DNA from: Thermoleophilaceae bacterium
Lineage (GTDB): Bacteria > Actinomycetota > Thermoleophilia > Solirubrobacterales > Thermoleophilaceae
Direction: 5' to 3'
NCBI GenBank assembly: GCA_013696425.1
Contig: JACCYP010000283.1
Location: 1-15,216, forward strand
DNA: 15,216 nt
The position numbers were made by a program, and so were the translations under genes. The notes under the pieces were generated by a model that was not told where the DNA came from, ran no database searches, and saw nothing but the letters and a program-made list of their open reading frames with translations. Shown piece by piece: positions 1-8,604 of this stretch (the first letter of the stretch is position 1; every line of letters starts with the position of its first letter).

Positions 1-132
1 TGTCCGGGTGAGCGGGGCATTACGGTGTTCCATCCGGGCCTCCGAGCGGTAGTGAGCTTTGACACCCACAGCCTCTCGGCAGGCCCGGACCTACTTCAGT
101 TCGTTCGGAACGTGTTGAGGCACGTCAACTAG
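1..132 (+). CDS. C-terminal fragment of an unidentified protein (cut by left edge)
   Basis: Frame 1 is open from the first base and ends at a TAG at 130-132, giving 43 residues that end in QFVRNVLRHVN. About three quarters of its third positions are G or C, and the other two plus-strand frames are stopped early. Its stop codon interlocks with the stop of the convergent dioxygenase in a shared CTAG (129-132), an arrangement typical of real tail-to-tail genes. The piece ITVFHPGLRAVVSF loosely resembles the last strands of serine beta-lactamase-like hydrolases, which would fit a C-terminus, but this is a faint resemblance and I assign no function. It could also be chance open frame in GC-rich DNA. 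Confidence 0.45.
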   Translation, partial: CPGERGITVFHPGLRAVVSFDTHSLSAGPDLLQFVRNVLRHVN

Positions 133-1049
133 CGCCGGGGTGCCGGAAGCGGCTGCAGCGCGGCCTCGATCTCGGCACGGCGGGGCTCCAGGAACGGCGG
201 GAGGGCGAGGGTCGTACCGAGCTCGTCGAGCGGCTGGTCGACCGTGAAGCCGGGCCCGCGGGTGGCGATCTCGAAGAGCACCCCGCTCGGCTCGCGGAAA
301 TAGATCGACTTGAAGTAGAAGCGGTCGATGAGGGGCGTCACGGGGGCGCCGGCCGCAGCGGCGCGGCGACGCCACTCCTCGTGCTCGGGGCCGAGCGCCG
401 AGGACCAGGCGACGTGGTGCACGGTGCCACCGCCGGGCCGGCCGCGCTCGGGCGGGGGCGGGTCGGCGAGGTAGAGGCCGCCGCGCTCGGCGCCGCGCGC
501 CTCCCAGCCACCGTCGATCGGCTCGAACGCGAGCGCCTCCTCGAACAGCGGGCGCGAGGCCTCCGGATCGCCGATGTAGGCACGCACCGCGTGAAACCCC
601 TGGAGCGCGTGCTCGGAGGGCACGTCCGGATGGTCGGCCATCAGCGGCGGGTCGGGCACGTCGACCACCAGCAGCTCGTGGTCGAACCCCTCGTGGTCTG
701 AGAAACGCAGCGATCCCGCGCCACGGGCCACGTCGACTCCCTCGGAGGACAGGCGCTGCTCCCAGAAGTCGTACGCGTCCTCGGAGGCCACCCGCCAGAC
801 CACTCGGTGCACCATCCCGTCGCCGGCCGTTCCGGGCGCAGCGCCGGGGTAGTCGAAGAAGGTGAGATCGGTGCCGGCGGAGCCCTCCTCGTCGGCGTAG
901 AAGAGGTGGTAGACGGTCGGGTCGTCCTGGTTCACCGTCTTCTTCACGAGACGAAGTCCCAGCACACGGGCGTAAAAATCGACGTTGCCCGGAGCGTCGC
1001 CCGTGATGGCCGTGATGTGGTGGATCCCCTCGAGATTCACGTGCGGCAT
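129..1049 (-). CDS. VOC-family ring-cleaving dioxygenase (MhqO/PcpA-like glyoxalase-fold protein)
   Basis: This 306-residue protein has two vicinal-oxygen-chelate modules, about residues 6-135 and 150-265. Family members are Fe(II) extradiol-type dioxygenases that open hydroquinone or catechol rings in the cytoplasm, and some serve in quinone detoxification. The expected 2-His-1-Glu metal site is visible: a His in GIHHIT (H10/H11), a His in VHHVAW (H211/H212) and E260 in GVLFEIAT. The length is normal for the family. The ATG at 1049 is preceded on the coding strand by a weak GGTGA and, 15 bp upstream of the start, by a perfect inverted repeat (1065-1084) that may be its operator. It stands alone: divergent from the helicase, and convergent with the fragment at the left edge. 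The substrate cannot be read from the sequence. Family assignment is confident, but specific activity on hydroquinones is inference. Confidence 0.88.
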   Translation of the reverse strand: MPHVNLEGIHHITAITGDAPGNVDFYARVLGLRLVKKTVNQDDPTVYHLFYADEEGSAGTDLTFFDYPGAAPGTAGDGMVHRVVWRVASEDAYDFWEQRLSSEGVDVARGAGSLRFSDHEGFDHELLVVDVPDPPLMADHPDVPSEHALQGFHAVRAYIGDPEASRPLFEEALAFEPIDGGWEARGAERGGLYLADPPPPERGRPGGGTVHHVAWSSALGPEHEEWRRRAAAAGAPVTPLIDRFYFKSIYFREPSGVLFEIATRGPGFTVDQPLDELGTTLALPPFLEPRRAEIEAALQPLPAPRR

Positions 1050-1064
1050 GCTAGCTTCACCCGT

Positions 1065-1084
1065 GCGGGCAATCGTTTGCCCGC
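1065..1084. promoter_or_regulatory. Perfect 8+4+8 inverted repeat, candidate operator or leader hairpin of the dioxygenase gene
   Basis: GCGGGCAA at 1065-1072 and its exact complement TTGCCCGC at 1077-1084 flank a TCGT loop. The repeat lies 15 bp upstream of the dioxygenase ATG (1049, minus strand). A perfect 16-base match this close to a start is either a regulator binding site or a hairpin in the 5' leader. MhqO-type dioxygenases in Bacillus are controlled by a MarR-type quinone sensor. No regulator gene is adjacent here. Confidence 0.5.
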
Positions 1085-1150
1085 GAGGTTCTTGCTCCGT
1101 AGCGCTCCAGCGATCCGGGTCAGTCGAATCTCCCGAATCGTTTAGCCGCA

Positions 1151-1167
1151 GGTCGCAGGACGCGACC
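1151..1167 (+). promoter_or_regulatory. Leader hairpin upstream of the DEAD-box helicase
   Basis: GGTCGC (1151-1156) and GCGACC (1162-1167) form a perfect 6-bp stem around a 5-nt loop. It ends 10 nt before the Shine-Dalgarno AAGGAG (1178-1183), which lies 7 nt before the ATG at 1191. It could modulate translation of the helicase. GC-rich DNA yields such stems readily, so the call is tentative. Confidence 0.3.
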
Positions 1168-1190
1168 AGCGCGCACTAAGGAGTTCTCAT

Positions 1191-2435
1191 ATGTCAACGC
1201 AGTCCTTCGCCGATCTCGGCGTATCAACAGCGGTCGTGAACGCGCTCACCGAGCGCGGCATCGAGCGACCATTCCCCGTCCAGGAGCTCGTCGTACGCGA
1301 CGTGCTCGCCGGACAGGACGTACTCACGAAGTCGCCGACCGGCTCGGGCAAGACGCTCGCCTTCGGCATCCCCATGGCCGACCGCCTCGACGCGAACGGC
1401 CCCAAGCAGACCGCCCTCATCCTCGCCCCCACCCGCGAGCTCGCTAGCCAGATCGTCGACGAGATGTACTCGATCTGCCACGCCAAGGCGCTCGCGATCG
1501 CGGCCGTCTACGGCGGTGCCGGCATCGAGAAACAGTCGAAGGCAGCCCGCAAGGCCCACATCATCGTGGCCACGCCCGGCCGCCTCGAAGACCTGATCCA
1601 GCGCGGCGCGGTGAAGCTCTCGAACGTGCAGATCCTCGTCCTCGACGAGGCCGACCGGATGCTCGACATGGGCTTCCGCCCGGTGGTCGACCGGATCGTG
1701 CGCCAGACCCACCCGAACCGCCAGACGCTGTTCTTCTCGGCAACGCTCGACGGTGAGGTCGGCAAGCTCGCGAACGAGTACACCTCGCACGCGAAGCGCC
1801 ACGAGCACCACTCCCCCGCCGAGGAGCGCGGGTACACCGAGCACCGCTTCATTCCCGTCCAGCACGAGGCGAAGCTCGACACGCTCGTCGCCGACCTGCG
1901 CAGCTCCGGTCGAGAGGGCCGGACGCTGGTCTTCGTCCGCACCAAGCGCGGCGCCGACCGGCTCGTGAAGAAGCTCGAGCGCAGCGGCATCAAGTCCGTC
2001 GCGATGCACGGCAACAAGTCCCAGAACCAGAGGGAGAAGGCGCTCTCGCGTTTCGAGCAGGGCCAGGTCAGCACCCTGGTCGCCACCGACGTGGCCGCCC
2101 GCGGCATCGACGTCGAGGGCATCACGCACGTGATCAACTTCGACGCCCCCGAGGACCACGAGGGCTACGTGCACCGCATCGGCCGCACGGCGCGCGCGGG
2201 CGCCAAGGGCGTCGGCATCACCTACGTGCTCGCCGACCAGGCCCACGACATCGGCAAGATCGCGTCGAAGCTCGAGCTCCACGAGCAGTTCGCCAGCTCC
2301 GGCATCGCCGTGAAGTCACGCGGCGGCGGCGGACAGCGCCAGGGCGGGCAGCGCCCTCGCAACGGCAACGGTGGCGGCCCCCGCAACGGGAACCGCAACC
2401 AGAACCGCAACCGGAACGGCCGCGGCCGGCGTTAA
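1191..2435 (+). CDS. DEAD-box ATP-dependent RNA helicase (RhlE/DeaD type)
   Basis: This 414-residue SF2 helicase unwinds short RNA duplexes using ATP. Bacterial members act in ribosome assembly, cold-shock translation and mRNA decay. All core motifs are present: Q motif (F6, Q31), Walker A SPTGSGKT (48-55), PTREL (80-84), TPGR (128-131), DEAD (152-155), SAT (183-185), VAARGID (301-307) and HRIGRTARAG (328-337). Walker A opens with Ser where most family members have Ala. After about residue 375 comes a low-complexity tail of Gly, Arg, Asn and Gln ending RGRR, probably an unstructured RNA-binding extension. The ATG has a strong Shine-Dalgarno (AAGGAG, 7 nt spacing). The stop is 3 bp before the typA start, so the two are almost certainly one operon. 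RhlE, DeaD or CshA orthology cannot be settled from motifs alone. Confidence 0.95.
   Translation: MSTQSFADLGVSTAVVNALTERGIERPFPVQELVVRDVLAGQDVLTKSPTGSGKTLAFGIPMADRLDANGPKQTALILAPTRELASQIVDEMYSICHAKALAIAAVYGGAGIEKQSKAARKAHIIVATPGRLEDLIQRGAVKLSNVQILVLDEADRMLDMGFRPVVDRIVRQTHPNRQTLFFSATLDGEVGKLANEYTSHAKRHEHHSPAEERGYTEHRFIPVQHEAKLDTLVADLRSSGREGRTLVFVRTKRGADRLVKKLERSGIKSVAMHGNKSQNQREKALSRFEQGQVSTLVATDVAARGIDVEGITHVINFDAPEDHEGYVHRIGRTARAGAKGVGITYVLADQAHDIGKIASKLELHEQFASSGIAVKSRGGGGQRQGGQRPRNGNGGGPRNGNRNQNRNRNGRGRR
2332..2432 (+). repeat. Low-complexity Gly/Arg/Asn-coding tail of the helicase
   Basis: The 3' end of the helicase gene is built from recurring GGC, CGC and AAC codons. Imperfect iterations of an aaccgcaacc-like unit at about 2387-2415 encode alternating Asn-Arg and Asn-Gln-Asn. 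Such tails evolve by slippage, vary in length between strains, and in other DEAD-box proteins bind RNA or promote condensate formation. Confidence 0.6.
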
Positions 2436-2438
2436 TCG

Positions 2439-4283
<1,845 letters not shown>

Positions 4284-4302
4284 GCCAGGTCCCGCGGCCG
4301 TC

Positions 4303-4352
4303 ATCCGGCACTTAGCCCGGCTCTAGCCGGATCAACTGCCGAACGAGCGGCA
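4303..4352. terminator. Paired hairpins between convergent typA and desaturase genes
   Basis: Three stems lie in the 116-bp convergent gap. ATCCGGC (4303-4309) pairs with GCCGGAT (4326-4332). A competing compact stem CCGGC/GCCGG (4317-4321 and 4326-4330) has a TCTA tetraloop. TGCCG (4337-4341) pairs with CGGCA (4348-4352). There is no T-tract, which is common for GC-rich actinobacterial terminators. The location suggests bidirectional termination. Confidence 0.4.
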
Positions 4353-4399
4353 ATGACGCCACGCAGCACGCGCTCCCGGCGAGAGGCTGGCGCCCGCCG

Positions 4400-5482
4400 C
4401 TAGGCCAGGTCCGAGGCGAGGCTCGGCGGGGCCGAGCGCTCGGCGGCCTCGCCCCGTGCGAGCGCCGCCGCGTGGATGCGGCGCGCCTCGCGCCAGCCGA
4501 CGAGCTTGCCGCCCTCCTCGTCGTAGACCTTGAGCTCGACGGCCTTGATGCCGTCCCAGAAGGTGAGCACGGGCACGTCCTCGAAGAGCTTGATGCCGTC
4601 GTGGGCCGCCTGGAGGTTGTAGTTCGGCACCCGCGCGCTCAGGTGATGCACGTGGTGGAGGCCGATGTTGCCCGTGAAGAACTGGAGGATCTTCGGCAGC
4701 TTCAGGTAGGAGGAGCCGCGTAGCGCGGAGTCCGCGTAGTTCCACGTGTCGTGGTTCTCCCAGTAGGCGTCCTCGTACTGGTGCTGCACGTAGAAGAGCC
4801 ACACGCCGGACGCGCCGGCGAGCATCACGACGGGGAACCAGACCAGGAAGAGGTCCCACGGCCCGATCAGCAGCGCGAGCCCGACCACCATCACGAGCAG
4901 CGCGAGGTTCGTGAGGTGCACGCTGCGCTTGAGGCGCGGGCGGGTGCCCTCGGCGATCAGCCGCGGCTGGATGATGAGCGCGACGATCGGCCCCAGCACG
5001 AACATGCCGAACGGGCTGCGGAAGATGTAGTAGATGACCCGCTCCTTGCGCGGGAGCGCGAAGTACTCGGCCACCGTGTAGGTGGGCACGTCACCCTCGC
5101 CGCGGCGGTCGAGGTCGCCCGCGGTGGCGTGGTGGACGGCGTGGGAGTGGCGCCAGTTCAGGAACGGCGTCCACACCAGCAGTCCGGTGAGCGTCCCGAC
5201 GATCGCGTTCGCGCGCTTGGTCTTCATGAACGACCCGTGCGTGCAGTCGTGAAAGACGATGTAGGTGCGGAGCAGGAAGCCCGCCGCCGGGATCGCGAGC
5301 AGCAGCGTCCACCAGTAGGACACGTCGAGCAGCAGGTACATGCCGACCGTGAGCAGGAGGTAGGGCAGCACGGAGGTGAGCAGATCGAGCACGCTGCGAC
5401 CCATGTGGGGCTGCGCGTAGGGCGCGATGTCCTCGCGGAAGAACGGGCGTCCGACCTTGTCTGTTGCTGCGGCTTCGCTCAT
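4400..5482 (-). CDS. Membrane fatty acid desaturase (acyl-lipid Delta12/omega-6 type)
   Basis: This 360-residue di-iron integral membrane desaturase would introduce double bonds into membrane acyl chains. The three histidine boxes are intact: HDCTH (78-82), HAVHH (114-118) and HHVHH (276-280, the HxxHH box). An extra conserved-looking His sits at 234 (YVQHQYED). Hydrophobic segments lie near 34-52, 58-76, 152-172, 188-207 and 210-232, giving the usual paired hairpins with the boxes on the cytoplasmic side. The stretch FTGNIGLHHVHHLS...PNYNLQ is characteristic of the omega-6/Delta12 group. The ATG at 5482 has AAGGGAG upstream. A TACCCT hexamer (5516-5521, minus strand) is a possible -10 element. 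It follows the M19-like gene with 45 bp between them, so read-through is possible. Regiospecificity and electron donor are not deducible. Confidence 0.93.
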   Translation of the reverse strand: MSEAAATDKVGRPFFREDIAPYAQPHMGRSVLDLLTSVLPYLLLTVGMYLLLDVSYWWTLLLAIPAAGFLLRTYIVFHDCTHGSFMKTKRANAIVGTLTGLLVWTPFLNWRHSHAVHHATAGDLDRRGEGDVPTYTVAEYFALPRKERVIYYIFRSPFGMFVLGPIVALIIQPRLIAEGTRPRLKRSVHLTNLALLVMVVGLALLIGPWDLFLVWFPVVMLAGASGVWLFYVQHQYEDAYWENHDTWNYADSALRGSSYLKLPKILQFFTGNIGLHHVHHLSARVPNYNLQAAHDGIKLFEDVPVLTFWDGIKAVELKVYDEEGGKLVGWREARRIHAAALARGEAAERSAPPSLASDLA

Positions 5483-5527
5483 CAGGGCTCCCTTACTGCC
5501 GACGTACCGCGCCGTAGGGTAGCGGCG

Positions 5528-8002
5528 CTAGCGGAGACCGGCGACCTTGAGGTACCCCGCGAGCGTCTTCTTATTCTTGCTCGCCGACCTGGTCGCGACG
5601 GCAATGTAGGAGACGCGGCCCTTACGAAGACCATAGACGGTTTTCGCGCCCTTCCTGTTGCGGGATATGAGCACTCCGCGGCCGAACTTCCTCGTGCTGC
5701 GCCGGAGCACCTTGCCGCGCGCCTTGCTCCCCACCTCGACACGCTTCGCGCGGTGGCCCTTGGCGTTGCTCGACACCAGCGCGACGGTGCCCTCGGGCGT
5801 GTAGGTCGCGGCGGCACGGGACTTGGTGTTGCGGTTGCCGTCGACGCACCAGGTCCAGGTGCGTCCCTGGCGGGTGGCGGGCTGGCCGGAGGCGCGCAGC
5901 GTGTCGTCGGGACCGCGGTTCAGCTTGAGGCCGAACAGACCGTCCTTCGTGAACTTCCCGCGCGCCGAGCGGCAGCCCGGGCCGGGAATGCCGACGGCGC
6001 GCTCCCAGGTCTGGAGGTATGACTCGGCACCCTTGGCCATGTCGTCGACGATCTCCTGGCCGGCGATCATCCGCAGGTCCTCGACCCAGTCGGCGTAGAG
6101 GCCGTAGTGAGCCACGCCGTCCTTGTTGATGTCGTAAACGCGCGAACCGCTCTGCTGCTTGTCGATCGTGACCGCGCCGTCGAAGGACTTGAACGGGTAC
6201 TTGACCGGGTTCTTGGCGGCGTCCTTGCGCGGGGCGCCCTGAGCACCGAGGCCGTTCGCGTCCGCACCGTAGCCCATGCCGAAGAGGTAGCGCGAGTTGG
6301 CCATCGCCTTGCGCTCCTTCCACTCCTTGGCAAAGCTCGTGGAGTTGCCCGCGTAGGGGGCCTGCGCTCCACCCGCGTTGGCGATCCGCCGGTAGGCGTC
6401 GTTGGTGGACCACGAGTGGCTCGTGAGCACGCCCGAGTAGTTCTTTGACTCCGTGATGTTCAGGAGCTGGCGCCGCGCGAGCACGCTCATGTGATCGGGG
6501 TCGATCATCATGCCCTTCTCGATCATCCGCCGCACGAGGTGCTCGCCGAGCACCGTCAATCCCTTCGTGTTGCAGACGGGTCCCGGCGGGTAGACCGGCG
6601 CTGTACCTCCGGGCAGGAACAGGTTCAGCGTGGCGCCGAAGATCTGGTCCTGCTCGGTGCCCGGTGTTGAGGTCGGGCCGCGATCCGTGTCTTCGTCGGT
6701 ACAAGTCTTGAGGTCGAAGAAATCGCCGGTCTCGTACTTGTTGCCCGTACCGGTGACCACGCCGGCGCTGCCCGAGTCGCCCGCGACTCCCGAGAGGGCG
6801 TTGTCGTACTTGTTCACGATCTCCATCCCGCGCACGCCCATCCGGTAGACCTCGTCGAGCTGGCGGTCGATCGACTTGGTGTCACACCCCGGGTCGGGCT
6901 GGTCGTTGTAGATGCCGCAGTCGAAGAGCTTCGAGATCTCGATGCCCATGATCACCGCGAGCTTGCCCTGGTTGATCACGCGGCGGGCCTCGAAGGGATC
7001 CTCCACGATCCGCAGGTAGCCCTTGCCGGGTCCGCCCGCCTGGGCATCGATGTATCCCTCCAGCTCACGGAGGCGTTTGGCCTGCAGGCGGACGCTGTCC
7101 ATCTCGTTGCAGGAGTTCCTCCGGCCGACGGGATAGACCTCGCAGAGCGGGGCGTTGTCCACCAGCAGGTTCACGTACAGGCGCAGGCCGGATGCCCAGG
7201 CGCGCTCGGTCCACTTGTAGTAGCTCAGCTCGTGGGTGTAGGAGTTGTACTTCGGCCAGTAGTTGAAGGTGGGCCAGCCGACCGTGTCGTGGGTGGGCGT
7301 GGTACCGCCCGACGAAAATGCGTTCTCGGCGGCCGCGCCCGCGCCGCCGGGGCCGTGGTCGGGGCAGTCGACGAGCGCGTACTCCACGCCGAAGCGGTCC
7401 CAGGGCTTCCCGCAGTGAAAGCCGCCGCCGAAGTACTCGAAGGCCATCATGTGCATGTGGAAGTCGGCGAAGCCGCGCGTCTCGTTGTAGGGGATCGGGT
7501 TGCTCGACGGCGTGCCGCTCACGTTGGTCTCGATCTCGGGGTAGGGCGAGCAGTTCGAGGCCTTCTCGAAGGAGAACGACTCGGCCGCGCCCGAGTCGAC
7601 CAGCACGGCCTCGTCTCCGGCGAGGCCGAGGCCCGTGCCGCCGTTCACGAGCTTGAGTGCGCCGGCGGTTCCATCGATCGTCCAGATCGTGGCCTCGCTC
7701 GGCTGCGCCGCGGTCTGCGCCTTTCCGTTGGAGGCACCCACGAACTCGCGCCCGCGCGTGTAGAGGAGGTACTTGCCAAGCTCGGTCGGCTTCAGGTAGA
7801 GCGGCTCGCCCTCGGCGGGCGTGCCCCCCGAGGTGCGGTAGCCGGTGCCGGCCTTCGCGAGGAACTTGCCGTTCGACTTCGACTTCATCGCCCAGCAGTC
7901 GTTGGCCAGCTCGTAGCGAGCGTTGTCGCCCTGCCCGTATGCGGCACCGGGCGCGATCGCCACGGCGAGAGCGCACAGAGCCAGGATGCCCCTCCCTCTC
8001 AT
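5528..8002 (-). CDS. Large secreted M19 (membrane dipeptidase)-like metallohydrolase
   Basis: The product is 824 residues, about twice a typical M19 dipeptidase. Residues 1-22 form a Sec signal peptide (MRGRG, then a hydrophobic core, then AAYG). Residues about 30-150 look like a beta-trefoil-type module with three WxM/KFL/YLKP-like repeats. The catalytic part (about 175-670) shows a first metal motif FHMHM (H182, H184), a candidate bridging Glu in IMGIEIS (E355), DPDHMS (H504), LTSHSWS (H529) and GYGADANG (D581). In order and spacing these mirror HxD, Glu, His, His and Asp of renal-dipeptidase-like enzymes, but the first motif reads HxH. Cysteine pairs fit an extracytoplasmic protein. Residues about 745-824 are a strongly basic module. 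No Shine-Dalgarno precedes the ATG at 8002; a TTACAT lies 7 nt upstream, hinting at leaderless transcription. The substrate is unknown. An amidohydrolase outside M19 is the main alternative. Confidence 0.8.
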   Translation of the reverse strand: MRGRGILALCALAVAIAPGAAYGQGDNARYELANDCWAMKSKSNGKFLAKAGTGYRTSGGTPAEGEPLYLKPTELGKYLLYTRGREFVGASNGKAQTAAQPSEATIWTIDGTAGALKLVNGGTGLGLAGDEAVLVDSGAAESFSFEKASNCSPYPEIETNVSGTPSSNPIPYNETRGFADFHMHMMAFEYFGGGFHCGKPWDRFGVEYALVDCPDHGPGGAGAAAENAFSSGGTTPTHDTVGWPTFNYWPKYNSYTHELSYYKWTERAWASGLRLYVNLLVDNAPLCEVYPVGRRNSCNEMDSVRLQAKRLRELEGYIDAQAGGPGKGYLRIVEDPFEARRVINQGKLAVIMGIEISKLFDCGIYNDQPDPGCDTKSIDRQLDEVYRMGVRGMEIVNKYDNALSGVAGDSGSAGVVTGTGNKYETGDFFDLKTCTDEDTDRGPTSTPGTEQDQIFGATLNLFLPGGTAPVYPPGPVCNTKGLTVLGEHLVRRMIEKGMMIDPDHMSVLARRQLLNITESKNYSGVLTSHSWSTNDAYRRIANAGGAQAPYAGNSTSFAKEWKERKAMANSRYLFGMGYGADANGLGAQGAPRKDAAKNPVKYPFKSFDGAVTIDKQQSGSRVYDINKDGVAHYGLYADWVEDLRMIAGQEIVDDMAKGAESYLQTWERAVGIPGPGCRSARGKFTKDGLFGLKLNRGPDDTLRASGQPATRQGRTWTWCVDGNRNTKSRAAATYTPEGTVALVSSNAKGHRAKRVEVGSKARGKVLRRSTRKFGRGVLISRNRKGAKTVYGLRKGRVSYIAVATRSASKNKKTLAGYLKVAGLR

Positions 8003-8042
8003 GCGCTTGATGTAACCACTCGCGGCGCGCTCCGCGCGGCAG

Positions 8043-8213
8043 TCACTCGTCCTCGCTGCGCTTCTTCACCCACATGAGGCCGCCCAGTACGAGCACCGTG
8101 AGGAGCGCGAAAGCGACGATGGTCACGGCCCCGGCGGCGTCGCCCACCGGTCCGGGGAGGTTCTCGAGGTGAGGCACCGAGATGTCGTGCGCGAACGGAA
8201 GGAGCGCGGTCAT
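8043..8213 (-). CDS. Small single-pass membrane protein (56 aa)
   Basis: The ATG at 8213 overlaps the TGA of the upstream DUF1330 gene in an ATGA, so translation is coupled. The 56-residue product has a 28-residue polar N-terminus (from MTALLPFAHDIS), one hydrophobic helix at about 29-50 and the basic-acidic tail KKRSEDE. The positive residues after the helix predict an N-out, C-in topology. I do not recognise a named family. A longer open frame reaching 8873 exists, but its upstream part is the out-of-frame shadow of DUF1330. The next gene on this strand starts 40 bp downstream. Confidence 0.7.
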   Translation of the reverse strand: MTALLPFAHDISVPHLENLPGPVGDAAGAVTIVAFALLTVLVLGGLMWVKKRSEDE

Positions 8214-8578
8214 CCACGCTCGGCGGTCGGCTGCAGCACGGCCTCGGAGAGGGCCTCGGTTCGCAGGTGGGTGATCGCCTGGTAGCCGGGGTCGCCAACC
8301 ATCTCGAGGAACGCCGCGCGGCTCGGATAGCGCACGATCAGCACCGCGTCCCAGGCCTGGCCCTCCTCGGCGATGATCGCGGGAGCGCAGTCGCCGAAAT
8401 AGACGGGGTCGGCGCCGATCTTCTCCGCGAACGGCTGGGCCGCGAGCATGTACTCGGTGTAGCGCTCGCGCCCGCCGCCGGGCGCGAAGCGAAGCAGGTT
8501 CAGCATCACGATCGCGCGCCCCTCGTCGGGCTCCGCGAGGAAGCGCTGGATGTCCTCGCCGGTGGGGTCGACGGCCAT
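8210..8578 (-). CDS. DUF1330 family protein
   Basis: This 122-residue protein has the dimeric alpha/beta-barrel (ferredoxin-like) pattern of DUF1330: IVMLNLLRF near residues 23-31, YTEYMLAAQPFAEKIGADPVYFG (broken across two helices and a strand) near 40-62, and WDAVLIVRYPSRAAFLEM near 76-93. The family has no firmly established reaction; members are small cytoplasmic proteins. The ATG at 8578 is preceded by a G-rich stretch and by TAGGCT six nt upstream, which could serve as a leaderless -10. The gene overlaps the small membrane protein by 4 bp, suggesting the two products work together. The upstream neighbour is a decayed alpha/beta hydrolase, so this pair may now rely on its own promoter. 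Confidence 0.85.
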   Translation of the reverse strand: MAVDPTGEDIQRFLAEPDEGRAIVMLNLLRFAPGGGRERYTEYMLAAQPFAEKIGADPVYFGDCAPAIIAEEGQAWDAVLIVRYPSRAAFLEMVGDPGYQAITHLRTEALSEAVLQPTAERG

Positions 8579-8604
8579 GGGTTGAGCCTACCCCCGCGTG
8601 CCTG

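Noticed and set aside
1109..1139. Imperfect inverted repeat GATCCGGG ... CCCGAATC in the helicase leader
   Set aside because: It has one mismatch and a long spacer, and similar partial matches are common at this GC content. The perfect repeats on either side are better candidates.
1224..2282. 352-codon open frame on the minus strand
   Set aside because: It lies wholly antisense to the DEAD-box helicase, whose motifs are all intact. The translation is a compositionally biased mirror rich in Leu, Val, Arg and Asp with no recognisable domain.
4751..6022. 423-codon open frame on the plus strand
   Set aside because: It runs antisense across two clear genes (desaturase and M19-like protein) and the gap between them, with low-complexity His/Arg/Glu composition and no domain.
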